Assembly (NCBI RefSeq): GCF_030063415.1
Contig: NZ_JASITA010000002.1
Location: forward strand, 265,079-316,324
Reading direction: 5' to 3'
Source of the DNA: Streptomyces sp. H27-C3
GTDB taxonomy: Bacteria > Actinomycetota > Actinomycetes > Streptomycetales > Streptomycetaceae
DNA: 51,246 nucleotides
Shown here: positions 15,356 to 25,251 of the stretch, piece after piece
Layout of the letters: each line of letters starts with the position of its first letter
How positions within the stretch are numbered: the first letter of the stretch is position 1
Program-made: the position numbers and the translations under genes
Notes under the pieces: model-generated
Told to the model about the DNA's origin: nothing
The model's input: only the letters and a program-made list of their open reading frames with translations
Database searches by the model: none

Positions 15356-15916
15356 TCAGGCAATGCGCACAAAGCGCAGCCAGCTATCGGTGTAGAGCGT
15401 CGTGGCGCCCGCGTCAGAGACGAGCTGAGCCCAGTCCAGCGAGTACGTGCCTGCGGTAGAGCCGACGCGGATCGTGCCGTGGATCACTGCGGTGAGGGGG
15501 GCGAGTCCCGTGCCTAGGCAGCCGAACGAGCGGGCTGCGGTGATGTCCGTGCTCTCCGTGCGGACCAGATAGCCGCGCGACGACTGGGTATCCGCGATCA
15601 GCGCCGGGGTGGTGTTCGCAGACACCACCTGGCCGTTACCGGCGCCCATTGCGGCCCACTCGCCGAGCGTCCCCGACGGCGCCGTCCAGTCGATGTTGAG
15701 GTCGGCGGCGGCCGGGCCGTCGAATTTGATCCAGCCGTCCATGATGTAGACCGCGTTCGCCACGAGATCGAACGTCAAGTGCGGGTCCGCGACTGCCGTT
15801 GTCGTCGCCGTCCGGGAAGTGTCCGAGGTTTTGCGCGCGGTCATGGGCAGCATGTCCCGCAGGGTGCTGGCACGAAGGCGCTGGCCGGCCAACAGATTTG
15901 GGTAGTACTCGACCAC
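15356..15916 (-). CDS. Phage structural protein (tail tip/fibre region)
   Basis: 186-residue protein. It starts MVEYYPNLLAGQRLRASTLR, a beginning common in actinophage minor structural proteins, and then consists of beta-rich Ser/Thr/Gly segments ending YSLDWAQLVSDAGATTLYTD and SWLRFVRIA. It follows the large minor tail protein by 10 bases. A fibre or decoration role is inferred from position. Confidence 0.65.
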   Translation of the reverse strand: MVEYYPNLLAGQRLRASTLRDMLPMTARKTSDTSRTATTTAVADPHLTFDLVANAVYIMDGWIKFDGPAAADLNIDWTAPSGTLGEWAAMGAGNGQVVSANTTPALIADTQSSRGYLVRTESTDITAARSFGCLGTGLAPLTAVIHGTIRVGSTAGTYSLDWAQLVSDAGATTLYTDSWLRFVRIA

Positions 15917-15926
15917 GACTGGCCTC

Positions 15927-18776
15927 CTACAGGCTGAGGATGGTGGGCTGGGCGAGGCGGACGTCGGTGCCCGCCGTCTGGGCTTTGTTCACGCCATTGA
16001 CTGAACGTGTGACCGTGAATACCTGCGGGTCGAGGATGTGGAAGTCGTCGTGGCGCAGCTGTGGGCTCACGTTCGTGTTCCCGGCGAACGCCGAGCCGGT
16101 GATACCGACCGCACCCGACGCGATCGTGTTCGCACTGATGGTCTCCGTGAGCTGCCAGTCCTTCGGCTCCGTCTCGGCCACCGGCCAGGCCTTCAACTGG
16201 ATTTGCTGGCCAACGAGTTTGGCGCGAACGTAGAACGCATCCCCCGCGGCGTACGTGTAGTCCAGGGTCACCGTCGACCCGATCTGTGTCGTGTCGCGGG
16301 TGACGCTCAGGAACATCGAGCCGCTCGTTCCGAAGTGCAGTCGGGCCCGGTAGTAGTTCGACGTGTCCGTGTAGCGGAGCAGGATCGCAGGCAGGAAGCT
16401 GGCCCCGGTCGCTACCTGGTCCGGGCTCACCGTCATCCGGGCTTCGGCGTCGCCGAGCCCGGACACGAGGGTCTGGAACCGGAGTGTCGTCGGCGAGGAG
16501 GCCCAGGTGATCACGCCCTGTGCGCCGTTCACGTTCCGCTCCGTGGCCGTGCCGCCGGCCTGCGTCCACGTGTTGCCGCCTGAGCTGGTGCCCCAGTCGT
16601 TCGACACCGCGCGGGTGAAGTCGTCTGCCCCGGTGGAGGCAATGGCCGTGACCGCCCAGGTTTCGCCGCCCGCCCGCACGTCGAAGGGGAAATCACTGCT
16701 GTCGGTGGTCCAGAGCCCGCCGTCTCCGGTCGGGGTGACGTAGAGGCTGGTCGCACTGGAGGTGGCGCCAACGTAGATGGCGCTGCCATCGGTGTCGATC
16801 CGCCCCAGAACGGGATCGTCGAGGACACCGACGCGCCATGAAGACTCAGGGGCACAGACGTAGGTGATGCGGTGCTCAAAGTGGTCGATCGTTTCCGACG
16901 ACAGGCCGAGCACCAACTGACTGATGTCGTCCGGCGGAATCCACGCTGGCAGATCGGTGAGCAGCAGCCTGTCACCCGGCCTCATCGACAGGGCCTGCGC
17001 TTTCAAGGCCGGGTTGAAGCTGAACTGCTGCCTGGCCAGGTTGACGCTGATCTGTGGGAATCGGGCCTCATCCACGGTCGCGAGATGGAGCCGCCAGTTC
17101 GCCTGGTCCGCGAGCGTCGAGGAATCCTCAAGGTTCAAGGTCACGTCTTCGCCGTACACGCCGATACCAACCGGAGGATCCGCTGTCGACATCGAGCCTT
17201 CGTCAAGCTCGGCCGTGGCGCTCGTACCACTGGGCAGAGACGCGGTCACCTTGTTGCGTACCAGCTGGTCGTCGTCGACTGGCACCGGCACCGACGACAG
17301 TTCGTTGTTCGGGTAGGACATGGTCAGCGCCGGCGCCTGGTTGAGCAGCGAGGCCCTGGTGCGGTACCCGAGGCCAAGCACGCTGAGGTTCTCGAAGAGC
17401 ATGCCGCCGTCGGCGAGCTCGGCTTGCCGCATCACGTCGATCGGCTTGAGCCGGTCCTGCCCGCCCATGAGCGGGGTGTCGTCCAGGTCCCCAATGGCGT
17501 CGAACGGGATGCCGGCCTCGGCACACAGCCGCTCGATCCTCCTCCCCGCGGCCTCCCCGGACGGGGACAAGCGCAGGCCGAGGTCTGTAGCCGCCGTGAT
17601 CACGGACTGCACGGTGACGTGCCCGACTGCGACACCGGGCAGGCCCAGGGTGCCGATCGGACCGACGACACTGCGGGACGCGGGGCCGAACCGCACGCGT
17701 GTCACGCGCTGCACCGACGAAAGCGCCGCAGTGTCGGTGACGCTGTCCGTCGACATCGTGAACAGGTCGGTGATCCGGATCGCCCGACCCATCGACGTCC
17801 CGTCCTCCTCAAGCTCCACACTGATCCGCATGCGCCGCCCGCGGACGTCCAGCGTGTGCGTCAGCTCGGCGCCAAGGACTGATCCGTCGGCGTCGTGCGC
17901 GCGGAGCACCAGCGTGTTGCCGGTCGTCGCGTAGTACAGCTCCCAGAAGGCGACTGCCCCCGCAGTGGCTTCAATGTGGTCGATCGCGCAGATGACTTTG
18001 CCGTCGGACAGGCCTTCAGCAGGGATGTGGCACAGCAACCTGATCTGACTGGCCGTGGCGTCGTCGTACCGTGCGACGCCACCCGAGAGGGCTGACGACG
18101 CGGACAGTACGGGCAGCGGGTCGGAGGCGCCGAACCCGGCGTAGGTGGCGAGTGCTGGGATGCCGGTGAACGTCATTGCCGAACCGTTGATCAGCGCGGA
18201 CGCGATGGTGGTGGAGCCGTCCACGTCCTCGCACGGCCAATACGCCTGCAAAGAGGAGATCTCAGGGTCGGTGATCCCGTCGTGGATCACCGATTGCGCG
18301 GGCACGGCGCCCTGGTTGAGGCGGCGCAAGATGCCGGCCCCTTCGACCTCGACCCACACATCGGTGCCGGTGGTGTCCCAGTGCTGCGGCCACGAGCTGA
18401 TTTCACCCCAGAAGCGGTAGCCCTTGTAGTCGCCGTTCGCGACAGAGACGCGCAGTTGCTGGTTGCGGCCCAGCTGCCCGTAGTAGGGGGAGGTCGGGTT
18501 GCGGGGGCTGTAGCGCCCGTCGCGGTTGTTGAGTTGGAAAGAGCAGGACGCGTGTTCGGTGGTGGCCGCGCCCTCGTCGCGGCGCCCGCGGGTGATGGCG
18601 ATGTTCTGGCCGCCGTCGCGGGTGAGGACGAAGGGCGTGATGTCCACCCAGGTGCCGCCGATGAGCAGTTCGACCATCACTGGGCCGGTCGGGGCCGCTT
18701 CTCCAGAGGCACCGAGGGGCCCTGCGACGGCGCCCATGCGGCGCTGCCAGCCCATCAAACGTGCTGCTACGCCCAT
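15927..18776 (-). CDS. Large minor tail protein
   Basis: 949-residue beta-rich protein. The N-terminal 200 residues (VMVELLIGGTWVDITPFVLT, then CSFQLNNRDGRYSPRN and SPYYGQLGRNQQLRVSV) match the start of Streptomyces and mycobacteriophage minor tail proteins of distal-tail type. The middle holds a phage tail-like RLKPIDVMRQAELADGGMLF region. The C-terminal 250 residues (DDFTRAVSNDWGTSSGGNTW onward, YYRARLHFGTSG) look like a laminin-G/concanavalin-type beta sandwich that may bind cell-wall sugars. It is probably part of the baseplate and involved in adsorption. Confidence 0.8.
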   Translation of the reverse strand: MGVAARLMGWQRRMGAVAGPLGASGEAAPTGPVMVELLIGGTWVDITPFVLTRDGGQNIAITRGRRDEGAATTEHASCSFQLNNRDGRYSPRNPTSPYYGQLGRNQQLRVSVANGDYKGYRFWGEISSWPQHWDTTGTDVWVEVEGAGILRRLNQGAVPAQSVIHDGITDPEISSLQAYWPCEDVDGSTTIASALINGSAMTFTGIPALATYAGFGASDPLPVLSASSALSGGVARYDDATASQIRLLCHIPAEGLSDGKVICAIDHIEATAGAVAFWELYYATTGNTLVLRAHDADGSVLGAELTHTLDVRGRRMRISVELEEDGTSMGRAIRITDLFTMSTDSVTDTAALSSVQRVTRVRFGPASRSVVGPIGTLGLPGVAVGHVTVQSVITAATDLGLRLSPSGEAAGRRIERLCAEAGIPFDAIGDLDDTPLMGGQDRLKPIDVMRQAELADGGMLFENLSVLGLGYRTRASLLNQAPALTMSYPNNELSSVPVPVDDDQLVRNKVTASLPSGTSATAELDEGSMSTADPPVGIGVYGEDVTLNLEDSSTLADQANWRLHLATVDEARFPQISVNLARQQFSFNPALKAQALSMRPGDRLLLTDLPAWIPPDDISQLVLGLSSETIDHFEHRITYVCAPESSWRVGVLDDPVLGRIDTDGSAIYVGATSSATSLYVTPTGDGGLWTTDSSDFPFDVRAGGETWAVTAIASTGADDFTRAVSNDWGTSSGGNTWTQAGGTATERNVNGAQGVITWASSPTTLRFQTLVSGLGDAEARMTVSPDQVATGASFLPAILLRYTDTSNYYRARLHFGTSGSMFLSVTRDTTQIGSTVTLDYTYAAGDAFYVRAKLVGQQIQLKAWPVAETEPKDWQLTETISANTIASGAVGITGSAFAGNTNVSPQLRHDDFHILDPQVFTVTRSVNGVNKAQTAGTDVRLAQPTILSL

Positions 18777-18813
18777 GTTTTCTCACCTCCTCTGTGGTTG
18801 ATCAGAGCGTTGG

Positions 18814-19326
18814 TCACTCGTCGAAAACGACCCAGCACAGCAGGTTCGTCGCGGCCGAGAACGTGGCACGGACCCGGAGGAACTTGCTGACGGCGACGAT
18901 CGGCCGCTCGTCCGGCATCCACTGGTAGCTGTAGCTCGTCGGCCACGCCCCGTTGGAGACACCAGAGACCTTCACGGTGTCGAAGGACCGCGACGCAGTG
19001 GTCGTGCCCTCCACAGACGCGGTGTAGCCCGTCGCCGATGTCCCCAGCGTCAGCAGCGAAGCAGGAGCGTTCGGGTCCAGCGGCTGCACGCCGGCCGCCA
19101 CGTGCGCCGTGACGGTCGCGGCGACGTCAGACTGCATCAGCTCGATAACGCCCTCGCCCGTAGTAGCCGGGGCCGCATCGAGGGTGTAGCCCCAGCTGAT
19201 GAGCTGGACCTGGCGCGTGCTGGGAGTGGCCAGCTGGAGCATCGTCTTGATGGCTGTGCCGGTCGTGACCTCGACGGGTGCGGCCGTGGTGGCCATCGCC
19301 CAGTTGCCGATCCTGTACCTGTGCAT
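18814..19326 (-). CDS. Phage tail-associated protein
   Basis: 170-residue protein beginning MHRYRIGNWAMATTAAPVEV. A beta-rich Thr/Ala-rich body includes VQLISWGYTLDAAPATTGEG and ends FLRVRATFSAATNLLCWVVF. It lies between the tape measure and the large minor tail protein, where siphophages often encode a distal tail or capsid-fibre protein. It is only 8 bases after the tape-measure stop on the other side. Confidence 0.65.
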   Translation of the reverse strand: MHRYRIGNWAMATTAAPVEVTTGTAIKTMLQLATPSTRQVQLISWGYTLDAAPATTGEGVIELMQSDVAATVTAHVAAGVQPLDPNAPASLLTLGTSATGYTASVEGTTTASRSFDTVKVSGVSNGAWPTSYSYQWMPDERPIVAVSKFLRVRATFSAATNLLCWVVFDE

Positions 19327-19334
19327 CTCTCTCC

Positions 19335-22300
19335 CTACGTTCCAGCCCGGCCAAGGACGACCTGGGCATTTCCGCCGCGGACCCGGATGGCCTTGCGCAG
19401 CATCTTGAGAAGGAATTCGTCGACGTCGCTCCCGCTGGAGCGCAGCTCGATAACCACCAGCTCAGGGGGGCCGCCACCCGCACCCTGCGGCGGCCGCACA
19501 CCAGGGCGCTTCGGTGGCTCGGTGAGCATCGACTCCCACGCCATGCGCTTCGACTGCCCGGTCGGGTACACCCGGGAGCCGACCGGCAGGCGCACGATCT
19601 CGGGGCCTTCCTCACCGGTGAGGGTCAGGCCACCACGGACGCCGCCCGAGGCCGCAGCACCGACGATGCCGCCGGACGCCTTCTTGGAGAACGCCCGCTC
19701 GATGGCCTTCTCCATAGCCTTCGTCAGCTTGTCCATGCTCTTGGTGAGCTTCTCCTGCACGCTCTTCAGCGCGCCGACGACTTTCTCCTGCGCCTTGATC
19801 TGCGCCCCGTACACGGCGTCGGCTGTTGTCTTGCCTGCCGCTGTGGCTGCCTTCGCGATCTCGGCCTGGAGCTGGTTCATGCTCTGGATCTCGCTGTTCG
19901 AAGCGCCGAGGAGCCCCGTGGCGGTCTCCAGTCCGCCGCCGTCGATGCCAGCCTCGGCAACTTGGCTGAGGAGCCCCTTGTCCAGGCCCTTCGCCTTCAG
20001 TTCCTCCAGCGCCTGCGTGAACGCGGTCGCTTTGTCCCTGGAGCTGATGAGGCCGCCCATGATGCTGGCGGTGGTGACACGACCCTCGCCTGAGGCGCCC
20101 TTGGTGATGTTCGCACTGCCGAGAATGCTGCTCTTGACCGAGGATGCGAGACCCGCCGCCGCGCTCTTCAGATCACTGAGCTTGCTCCTGGCCTTGTCGA
20201 GCTGGTCAGTGACCTTGCTGAGGGACCTCTCCTGCTTCAGCAGGGCCCGGCCGGTCGAGTCGAGTTGCCGCAGGAGCGACCGTTCCCGCCCGCCGTGCGT
20301 GGCCTTCATGATCACGCCACGCCACTGGTTCAACGAGTTGACCAACGAGCCGATGGAATCCGGGTTCGACAGCGCGGACCCGAACTCGGAGCGCTGGTAG
20401 CCCGCCGTCTTCCCGAAGTGGGAGACGGTCAGCTCGCCGCGGGCGCGGCCTCGCGCGTCTCGTTCGCCCTTCGCCTGCGCAGCCGCGCGCGCCTTCGCAG
20501 CCTTTTGCCCCTTCGTGAGGCCGCCCTTGGCGAAGCCGGGCACCTTCAGCCGTCCGGCGTTGATCGCGTCCATGAACCCGACGCCGTATCGGGCGACGGC
20601 CGCCGACCGCATCACGTACTCCGTGTTGCTGATGCGGCCCATCGCGCCCGAGGGAAACGCGGCCACGATGGAATCGCTGGTGCCCGTGCCGGGCCCATTC
20701 ACGTACCCACCGTTGGGGAACGCCTGGACGTCGCCGCCGCTCGCGTAGCTGGGCACACGCCCGCCGCTGGCCTTCATCCAGAACGGCTTCTGCTGCGCTT
20801 GCACCGTCTGCACGTGGTTCGTGCGGATGGTGATGGTCCTGTCGCTCAGCGAGTTCACCGCGCCCTGCACGCTACGGATGCCGGACACCGCGGCGCCGGT
20901 CTTCGCGGTGACTCTGACGCTGCCGTTCGGGAGGCGCTTTACCTTGTAGCCGAAGCCCGTCAGGATCCCCTCGGCCGCCTTGCTGAGCGTTTTGAGGGTG
21001 ACGGATTTGCTACCCGGGCTCCTCTTCACCGCACCGTTGAAGGCTTTCAGGTCCCGCTCGGCGTCCTCCTTCTGCATTTTGATCCGGGCGGTTTTGCTCG
21101 GCGTCTTGAGGATCTGCGCAGCGAGCCTTCTCGCAGCCGCCTCGTTACCTGTGACTCCCTCGGTGAGAGAAAGGAGCTTCTTGCGGCCCCTGTCGTAGAT
21201 TCCGTTGACCGTTTCCCACGACGCACCGTTCGCGCGAGCGGACTCAGCCGCTTTCATCGTCGACGAGGCGATGTCGTCCAGGGCCTGGTTGTTGCCACGC
21301 CCCTTCGCCGTGTTCTCGTCGAGCGTCTGGCCGTTCTTCTTGAATGCGGCGTCGGCAGCATCGATCGCCGCCTCCATGCCCCGGACACCGCCGCGCGCCA
21401 TCAGGTACGCGTTGCTGAGTGCGTTGATGGACTGAGCCAGCCCATCCGCGCTGGACTGCTGCGCGGTCAACCTCTCCTGTACGCCGAGCGCCTGCTGACC
21501 GAACAGGCCCATGCCCTCAGCCGCCAAGCGCTGCTCTTCCGCCAGGTTCGCGAGGCCCGCCTTGTACCCGTCGAAGGTCTTATCGATTTCAGCATCTGAT
21601 TTGCCGTCGCCACGCAGCGCCTCACGGACAAGGGCGAAATCCTTCGCTGCCTGCTCCGTGTTCCCCGAGGCCACCAGGCCGGCCAGCGACTCATCCATCG
21701 CGTCGAAGTCCGCCGTCAGGGCCTTACGGGAGTCCTCGCCCTTGGTGAGGTCCTGCCACAAATCGTTGGCGCTGCGCCGCAGATCATCGAGCGGGCCGAT
21801 ACCCGAACTCCCGAAGCTCTTGACGTACTCTTCCTGGTCCTTCGCGGCGCTGCCAAGTTGCTTGTACTTCTTCACCAGCCCATCGACGTCGCCGAACGTC
21901 GCCTTGAGCTCGCCGGTGAACTTTCCCGTCGTCGCGAGGTTCTTGAGGCTGGTCGTCAGCCGGTCGACGTTCGGCGGGGCGCCGCGCGCATTCTCGGCGA
22001 TCTTGCTGATGCCGATTGCAGCGACAGCGAGGACGCCCAGGCCTACGGCGGCCTTCTGCACGCCGCTCATGCTGGCCGCCGTGGCGCGCATCGTGGTCGA
22101 TACGCCAGCCGCGCGCATGACCGCGAAGTACGCGGCGAGGCGACCGACGGCGCTGCCTCCAGCGGCGGCCCCGACCAATCCGATACCGACGGATACGAGC
22201 TTCAGTGCGGCGTACATCTGGATGAACGTGCTCAGCGCACCGGTGGGGATCGCGTTGACCAGCTGCGCGAGCGCGTTGACAGCCGTCAGAATGCCGACGC

Positions 22301-23786
22301 CGAGGTCGCTGGCGGCTGCCACCAGGTGGATCATCGACTTGGCGAGGTTGCCGAGCGTCTCGCCGACCGCGGGGCCCACGTCGCGGGCGTAGGCCATGAA
22401 CTCGGAGAAATTTCCGCCTACCTTCCCCGTGTCCATGGACTGGGAAAACTTCACGAGCCCCGTCGTAGCGCGGGCCAGCGCACCCGACGCGAACTCGCTG
22501 AATGACGCCATGAACCGGGAGAACCCGTCCGACTGGATACCGCCAGCCATCACGGTCATGAGCCGGTCCAGCTCACCGGAGGCACCGCGCACCAATGGTG
22601 ACATTTTAGGGAACAAGGCACCAAAGGCGGCGAATGCTTTCGTCGCGACAGGCATCGTCGAGTCGGCGAGACTGTCAGACCATCGGGTGTACTGCGTCTT
22701 CATCAGCGTCAGCCCGACCGCCGCCTCCTGCGTGGCCCTGGGCATGTCCTTCAGCGCCAGCTGGATCTGATGCGCTGCCTTCGCTGCTTCCGCCGAGCCC
22801 GTGCCGTGTTCCTTGACCGCGTCCCTGTACTTCTTCTCAGCCTGGGCGGCCTCCATCACCGTGGCGATCTGCCCGCCGATCGCCACACCGAATGCCATGA
22901 CCGCTACCCCGGCCGCGCCGAGCCCTGCGGCCATTGGCACTGCGACAGCGGCGATGGGGATGAGCGCCGGCGACAGGGCGATGGCAGCCGCGCGAAGGCC
23001 CCGCATGCTGTTGCCGGAAGCGGACGTGACGTTCGGGAGGGAGCCGAGACCGGTACGCAGCCCGCCGAGGCTGCCCGTGAGACGGCCGACGCTGCCGTCG
23101 AGCTCGTCCATGTCGCCGCGCACCGTACGGGTCCGGGTGGACAGAGCGTTAAGACGGCCGTCGGCGGTCTGCGCCCGCGTATTGAAGGTGCGCAGCGCTG
23201 TGGCTACCGCAGTCACACGGTCGCGGAACTCGCCCATCGCAGCCGAAGCGGCTGCGGCCCGCCCACGCAAGGTTCGCAGAGCGCGGGAAGCGTCCTCGGC
23301 CTGCTGCTCCAAGGAGTTGAGCGCGGCGGCGGACGCGGCCGCCCGGGTCGTGAGCGAGGTGAGCGCGGCCCCAGCCCCGTTGGCGTCTCCGCGCAGATCA
23401 CGCATTGCGGTGGCCGCCGCGGTGATCTGTCCGGCGTTTCCGTCGAACTGTGCGGTAAGCCGGACGGGGCTCTCGCGCTTCAAGTCGCGTAGGGCGGCCT
23501 TGATGGATGCGACGTTGGTGGAGGTCTGGTCGTCGATGCTCGCGGTGACACGAATGTCGCCTGCGGCGGTGCGGAGCCCTCGCAGAGTGCTGGTGGCGCT
23601 CTGAGCGCGGGTGTCGAGGAGGCGCAGGGACTGGCTGGCTGCGGCGGACCGGCTCGTGAGGGTGTTCAGGCCCTGCCCGGCCTGTTGTGCGTTGCTCTTC
23701 AGTCCCTGGAGAGAGGTGTTGGCGGCGGCAAGCCCGGCGCCGGTCTGGTTGGAGACGCGGACTGAGATTTGGATGTCGTTACCCAC
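19335..23786 (-). CDS. Tail tape measure protein
   Basis: 1483-residue protein, the longest gene here. It sets tail length and is expelled during DNA injection. The N-terminal 300 residues are long Ala/Arg/Thr-rich amphipathic helices (e.g. LDTRAQSATSTLRGLRTAAG), then come hydrophobic segments (ALSPALIPIAAVAVPMAAGL; GVLAVAAIGIS). The C-terminal part has GSRVYPTGQSKRMAW typical of actinophage tape measures. By the rule of about 0.15 nm per residue the tail would be near 220 nm. GTG at 23786 has GGGAGG eight bases upstream; a GTG at 23795 overlaps that site and is less likely. Confidence 0.92.
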   Translation of the reverse strand: MGNDIQISVRVSNQTGAGLAAANTSLQGLKSNAQQAGQGLNTLTSRSAAASQSLRLLDTRAQSATSTLRGLRTAAGDIRVTASIDDQTSTNVASIKAALRDLKRESPVRLTAQFDGNAGQITAAATAMRDLRGDANGAGAALTSLTTRAAASAAALNSLEQQAEDASRALRTLRGRAAAASAAMGEFRDRVTAVATALRTFNTRAQTADGRLNALSTRTRTVRGDMDELDGSVGRLTGSLGGLRTGLGSLPNVTSASGNSMRGLRAAAIALSPALIPIAAVAVPMAAGLGAAGVAVMAFGVAIGGQIATVMEAAQAEKKYRDAVKEHGTGSAEAAKAAHQIQLALKDMPRATQEAAVGLTLMKTQYTRWSDSLADSTMPVATKAFAAFGALFPKMSPLVRGASGELDRLMTVMAGGIQSDGFSRFMASFSEFASGALARATTGLVKFSQSMDTGKVGGNFSEFMAYARDVGPAVGETLGNLAKSMIHLVAAASDLGVGILTAVNALAQLVNAIPTGALSTFIQMYAALKLVSVGIGLVGAAAGGSAVGRLAAYFAVMRAAGVSTTMRATAASMSGVQKAAVGLGVLAVAAIGISKIAENARGAPPNVDRLTTSLKNLATTGKFTGELKATFGDVDGLVKKYKQLGSAAKDQEEYVKSFGSSGIGPLDDLRRSANDLWQDLTKGEDSRKALTADFDAMDESLAGLVASGNTEQAAKDFALVREALRGDGKSDAEIDKTFDGYKAGLANLAEEQRLAAEGMGLFGQQALGVQERLTAQQSSADGLAQSINALSNAYLMARGGVRGMEAAIDAADAAFKKNGQTLDENTAKGRGNNQALDDIASSTMKAAESARANGASWETVNGIYDRGRKKLLSLTEGVTGNEAAARRLAAQILKTPSKTARIKMQKEDAERDLKAFNGAVKRSPGSKSVTLKTLSKAAEGILTGFGYKVKRLPNGSVRVTAKTGAAVSGIRSVQGAVNSLSDRTITIRTNHVQTVQAQQKPFWMKASGGRVPSYASGGDVQAFPNGGYVNGPGTGTSDSIVAAFPSGAMGRISNTEYVMRSAAVARYGVGFMDAINAGRLKVPGFAKGGLTKGQKAAKARAAAQAKGERDARGRARGELTVSHFGKTAGYQRSEFGSALSNPDSIGSLVNSLNQWRGVIMKATHGGRERSLLRQLDSTGRALLKQERSLSKVTDQLDKARSKLSDLKSAAAGLASSVKSSILGSANITKGASGEGRVTTASIMGGLISSRDKATAFTQALEELKAKGLDKGLLSQVAEAGIDGGGLETATGLLGASNSEIQSMNQLQAEIAKAATAAGKTTADAVYGAQIKAQEKVVGALKSVQEKLTKSMDKLTKAMEKAIERAFSKKASGGIVGAAASGGVRGGLTLTGEEGPEIVRLPVGSRVYPTGQSKRMAWESMLTEPPKRPGVRPPQGAGGGPPELVVIELRSSGSDVDEFLLKMLRKAIRVRGGNAQVVLGRAGT

Positions 23787-24353
23787 CGCCGTCACCTCCC
23801 TCTGATGTGCCGAGTTGTTCGATCTCCAGCAGTTGCAGCAGCTCTACGTCCTCCGCGAGCACCTCGCTGGGTAGCTTGTGGAAGCGGTCGCAGAGCTGAA
23901 GGATCAGGCGGGCACGGCTGTAGGCGGCTGGGGGGCCGACAGGGGTTCCATCGGAATCGACACCACCGGGGACTGCTCGCCATCGGGCGAGCTCTGCGGC
24001 AAAGGGCCGTACACCTTGCCCCCGATGCGTGCGAGCCACTCGCTAGTGAGTGCCAGGGCGAGATCCTCGTCGAGCCGGAAGAACTCTTCGCTGGTCGCCG
24101 GTGTCGGGCTCCCGTCCTCCTCCTCGATGTTCCAGCTGATCAGCGACTCACCGAACCGCTTGATCTGCTGCACCATGCGGTTGTCGCCGCCCTCCTCGGT
24201 CTCGGCCTCCTCGACGAGGCCGGTGAGGAGGAGGTACTCGTCGAGGGTGGTGCGACGGGCGATTACCTCGGGTGGCTCCGATTCGGCCCCGTAGACCTCG
24301 TGGTCCTTGAGAGACACGGTGATGCCCTGGCTGGTCTTCTTGCGGTATGCCAT
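23779..24353 (-). CDS. Tail assembly chaperone, -1 frameshift fusion (gpGT-like)
   Basis: If ribosomes slip back one base on the CCCCCC run (23930-23935), SAP continues as PAAYSRARLILQLCDRFHKL and then EVLAEDVELLQLLEIEQLG, giving about 191 residues. The second frame is open from 24039 to 23779, has no credible start of its own, and its stop overlaps the tape-measure start, exactly the lambda G/GT layout. The T part recruits the tube protein. The slip is inferred from layout and the homopolymer, not shown. Confidence 0.75.
23904..24353 (-). CDS. Tail assembly chaperone, short form (gpG-like)
   Basis: 149-residue acidic protein, MAYRKKTSQGITVSLKDHEV at the start and PLSAPQPPTAVPA at the end. 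It has the position and size of lambda gpG analogues, between the tail tube genes and the tape measure. It is made when ribosomes do not shift at the C run near its 3' end. The chaperone coats the tape measure before tube assembly and is absent from virions. Confidence 0.85.
   Translation of the reverse strand: MAYRKKTSQGITVSLKDHEVYGAESEPPEVIARRTTLDEYLLLTGLVEEAETEEGGDNRMVQQIKRFGESLISWNIEEEDGSPTPATSEEFFRLDEDLALALTSEWLARIGGKVYGPLPQSSPDGEQSPVVSIPMEPLSAPQPPTAVPA
23930..23938 (-). promoter_or_regulatory. Probable programmed -1 frameshift site
   Basis: On the minus strand the zero frame reads TCG GCC CCC CAG. The CCC codon lies inside a run of six C, so tRNA-Pro can re-pair perfectly one base back and the next codon becomes CCA in the T frame. 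This is a one-tRNA slip rather than a textbook X-XXY-YYZ heptamer. Confidence 0.7.
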
Positions 24354-24400
24354 GGGGTCATTCCTTCTGGTGCGGACAGATGTGTGGCATGGCTTGGGGC

Positions 24401-24808
24401 CTAGCTCCAGGTCGGAACGACGCCGTCCGAAAGCACGCCAGGCACGGCGAAGGTGAGTTCACCGCTGTCCGAGCGGGACAGCGGATAGTCGGTGAAGAGG
24501 CACTCGTTGTTGAGGCTCTGGCCGCTGACCGTGAGCGAGACGGTGCGCGCCACCGAGGTGGACGGGACCGTCTTGAACACGGCGTGGCTCTGGTTCGCCG
24601 CGTCGTTGAACACGCCGTTCAAGGTCACCGAGAAGTCAGCGAGGAGCAGGATTCGCTCCATCGCGGACTTATCAACGCCGGTGACGTCCTGCACCGCGCG
24701 CGGCGTGGAGAACTGCAAGTTCGTGATGTCGTTCTTGATCGCCTGGGGGGTGCCGGTGCTGTCATCGACAGAGCACGTGGTCCACCCGATTCCGCTTTCC
24801 TTGGCCAT
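24401..24808 (-). CDS. Tail tube-like protein, shorter paralogue
   Basis: 135-residue beta-rich protein starting MAKESGIGWTTCSVDDSTGT and containing TGVDKSAMERILLLADFSVT. The DKSAMER stretch and N-terminal K-x-SG-hydrophobic-G pattern recur in the 249-residue protein at 25251-26000. It lies directly before the chaperone pair, the usual place of the major tail protein. It is probably the tube or a tube-derived stopper. Confidence 0.7.
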   Translation of the reverse strand: MAKESGIGWTTCSVDDSTGTPQAIKNDITNLQFSTPRAVQDVTGVDKSAMERILLLADFSVTLNGVFNDAANQSHAVFKTVPSTSVARTVSLTVSGQSLNNECLFTDYPLSRSDSGELTFAVPGVLSDGVVPTWS

Positions 24809-24813
24809 GGCCG

Positions 24814-25251
24814 TTATCCCTTCGTCTGCTGGTCGACGAGTCGGAGCTGGTGCTCGCCGAAGTCCTCAACCCAGTCCGCCGGGCTGCTGTGCTGGCGGAC
24901 TCGGCCCGTGGGGTTACCGCGGGCACAGTCCCCGTCCCTCACCGCGTACAGCTCCGGCCGCGTCCGGTGCTCCGCGAAACACCTCTGCCCCGACTCGAAC
25001 CGGAACGCGGTCAGGCCGGTGGCCGTCTTCTGTTCGCGGAACGTCCGCCGCGACTCGCCCCGGATGTACCGGGCCTGCTGCTGGCCGAGGTCGGTGGTCT
25101 CGTCGATGACCGACTCCCACCCGTTCTGGTGGGCCGGGCAACCGACCTGCTCGCACGCGGCGACGACTGTGGTGTCCCGTGGCTGGGTGATGCTGAAGGT
25201 CTGGTAGGACTCTGCGGGGAGCAGCATCCGGTCCAGGCGGGTCATGGTCAT
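24814..25251 (-). CDS. Phage tail-region hypothetical protein
   Basis: 145-residue polar protein beginning MTMTRLDRMLLPAESYQTFS with a charged middle (QQQARYIRGESRRTFREQKT) and three or four Cys residues (VVAACEQVGCPAHQNGW, QRCFAEH, DGDCARGNP) that might bind zinc. It lies between two tube-like paralogues, and its stop is 5 bases from the next start. Streptomyces phages carry similar proteins at this place; the function is unknown. Confidence 0.65.
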   Translation of the reverse strand: MTMTRLDRMLLPAESYQTFSITQPRDTTVVAACEQVGCPAHQNGWESVIDETTDLGQQQARYIRGESRRTFREQKTATGLTAFRFESGQRCFAEHRTRPELYAVRDGDCARGNPTGRVRQHSSPADWVEDFGEHQLRLVDQQTKG

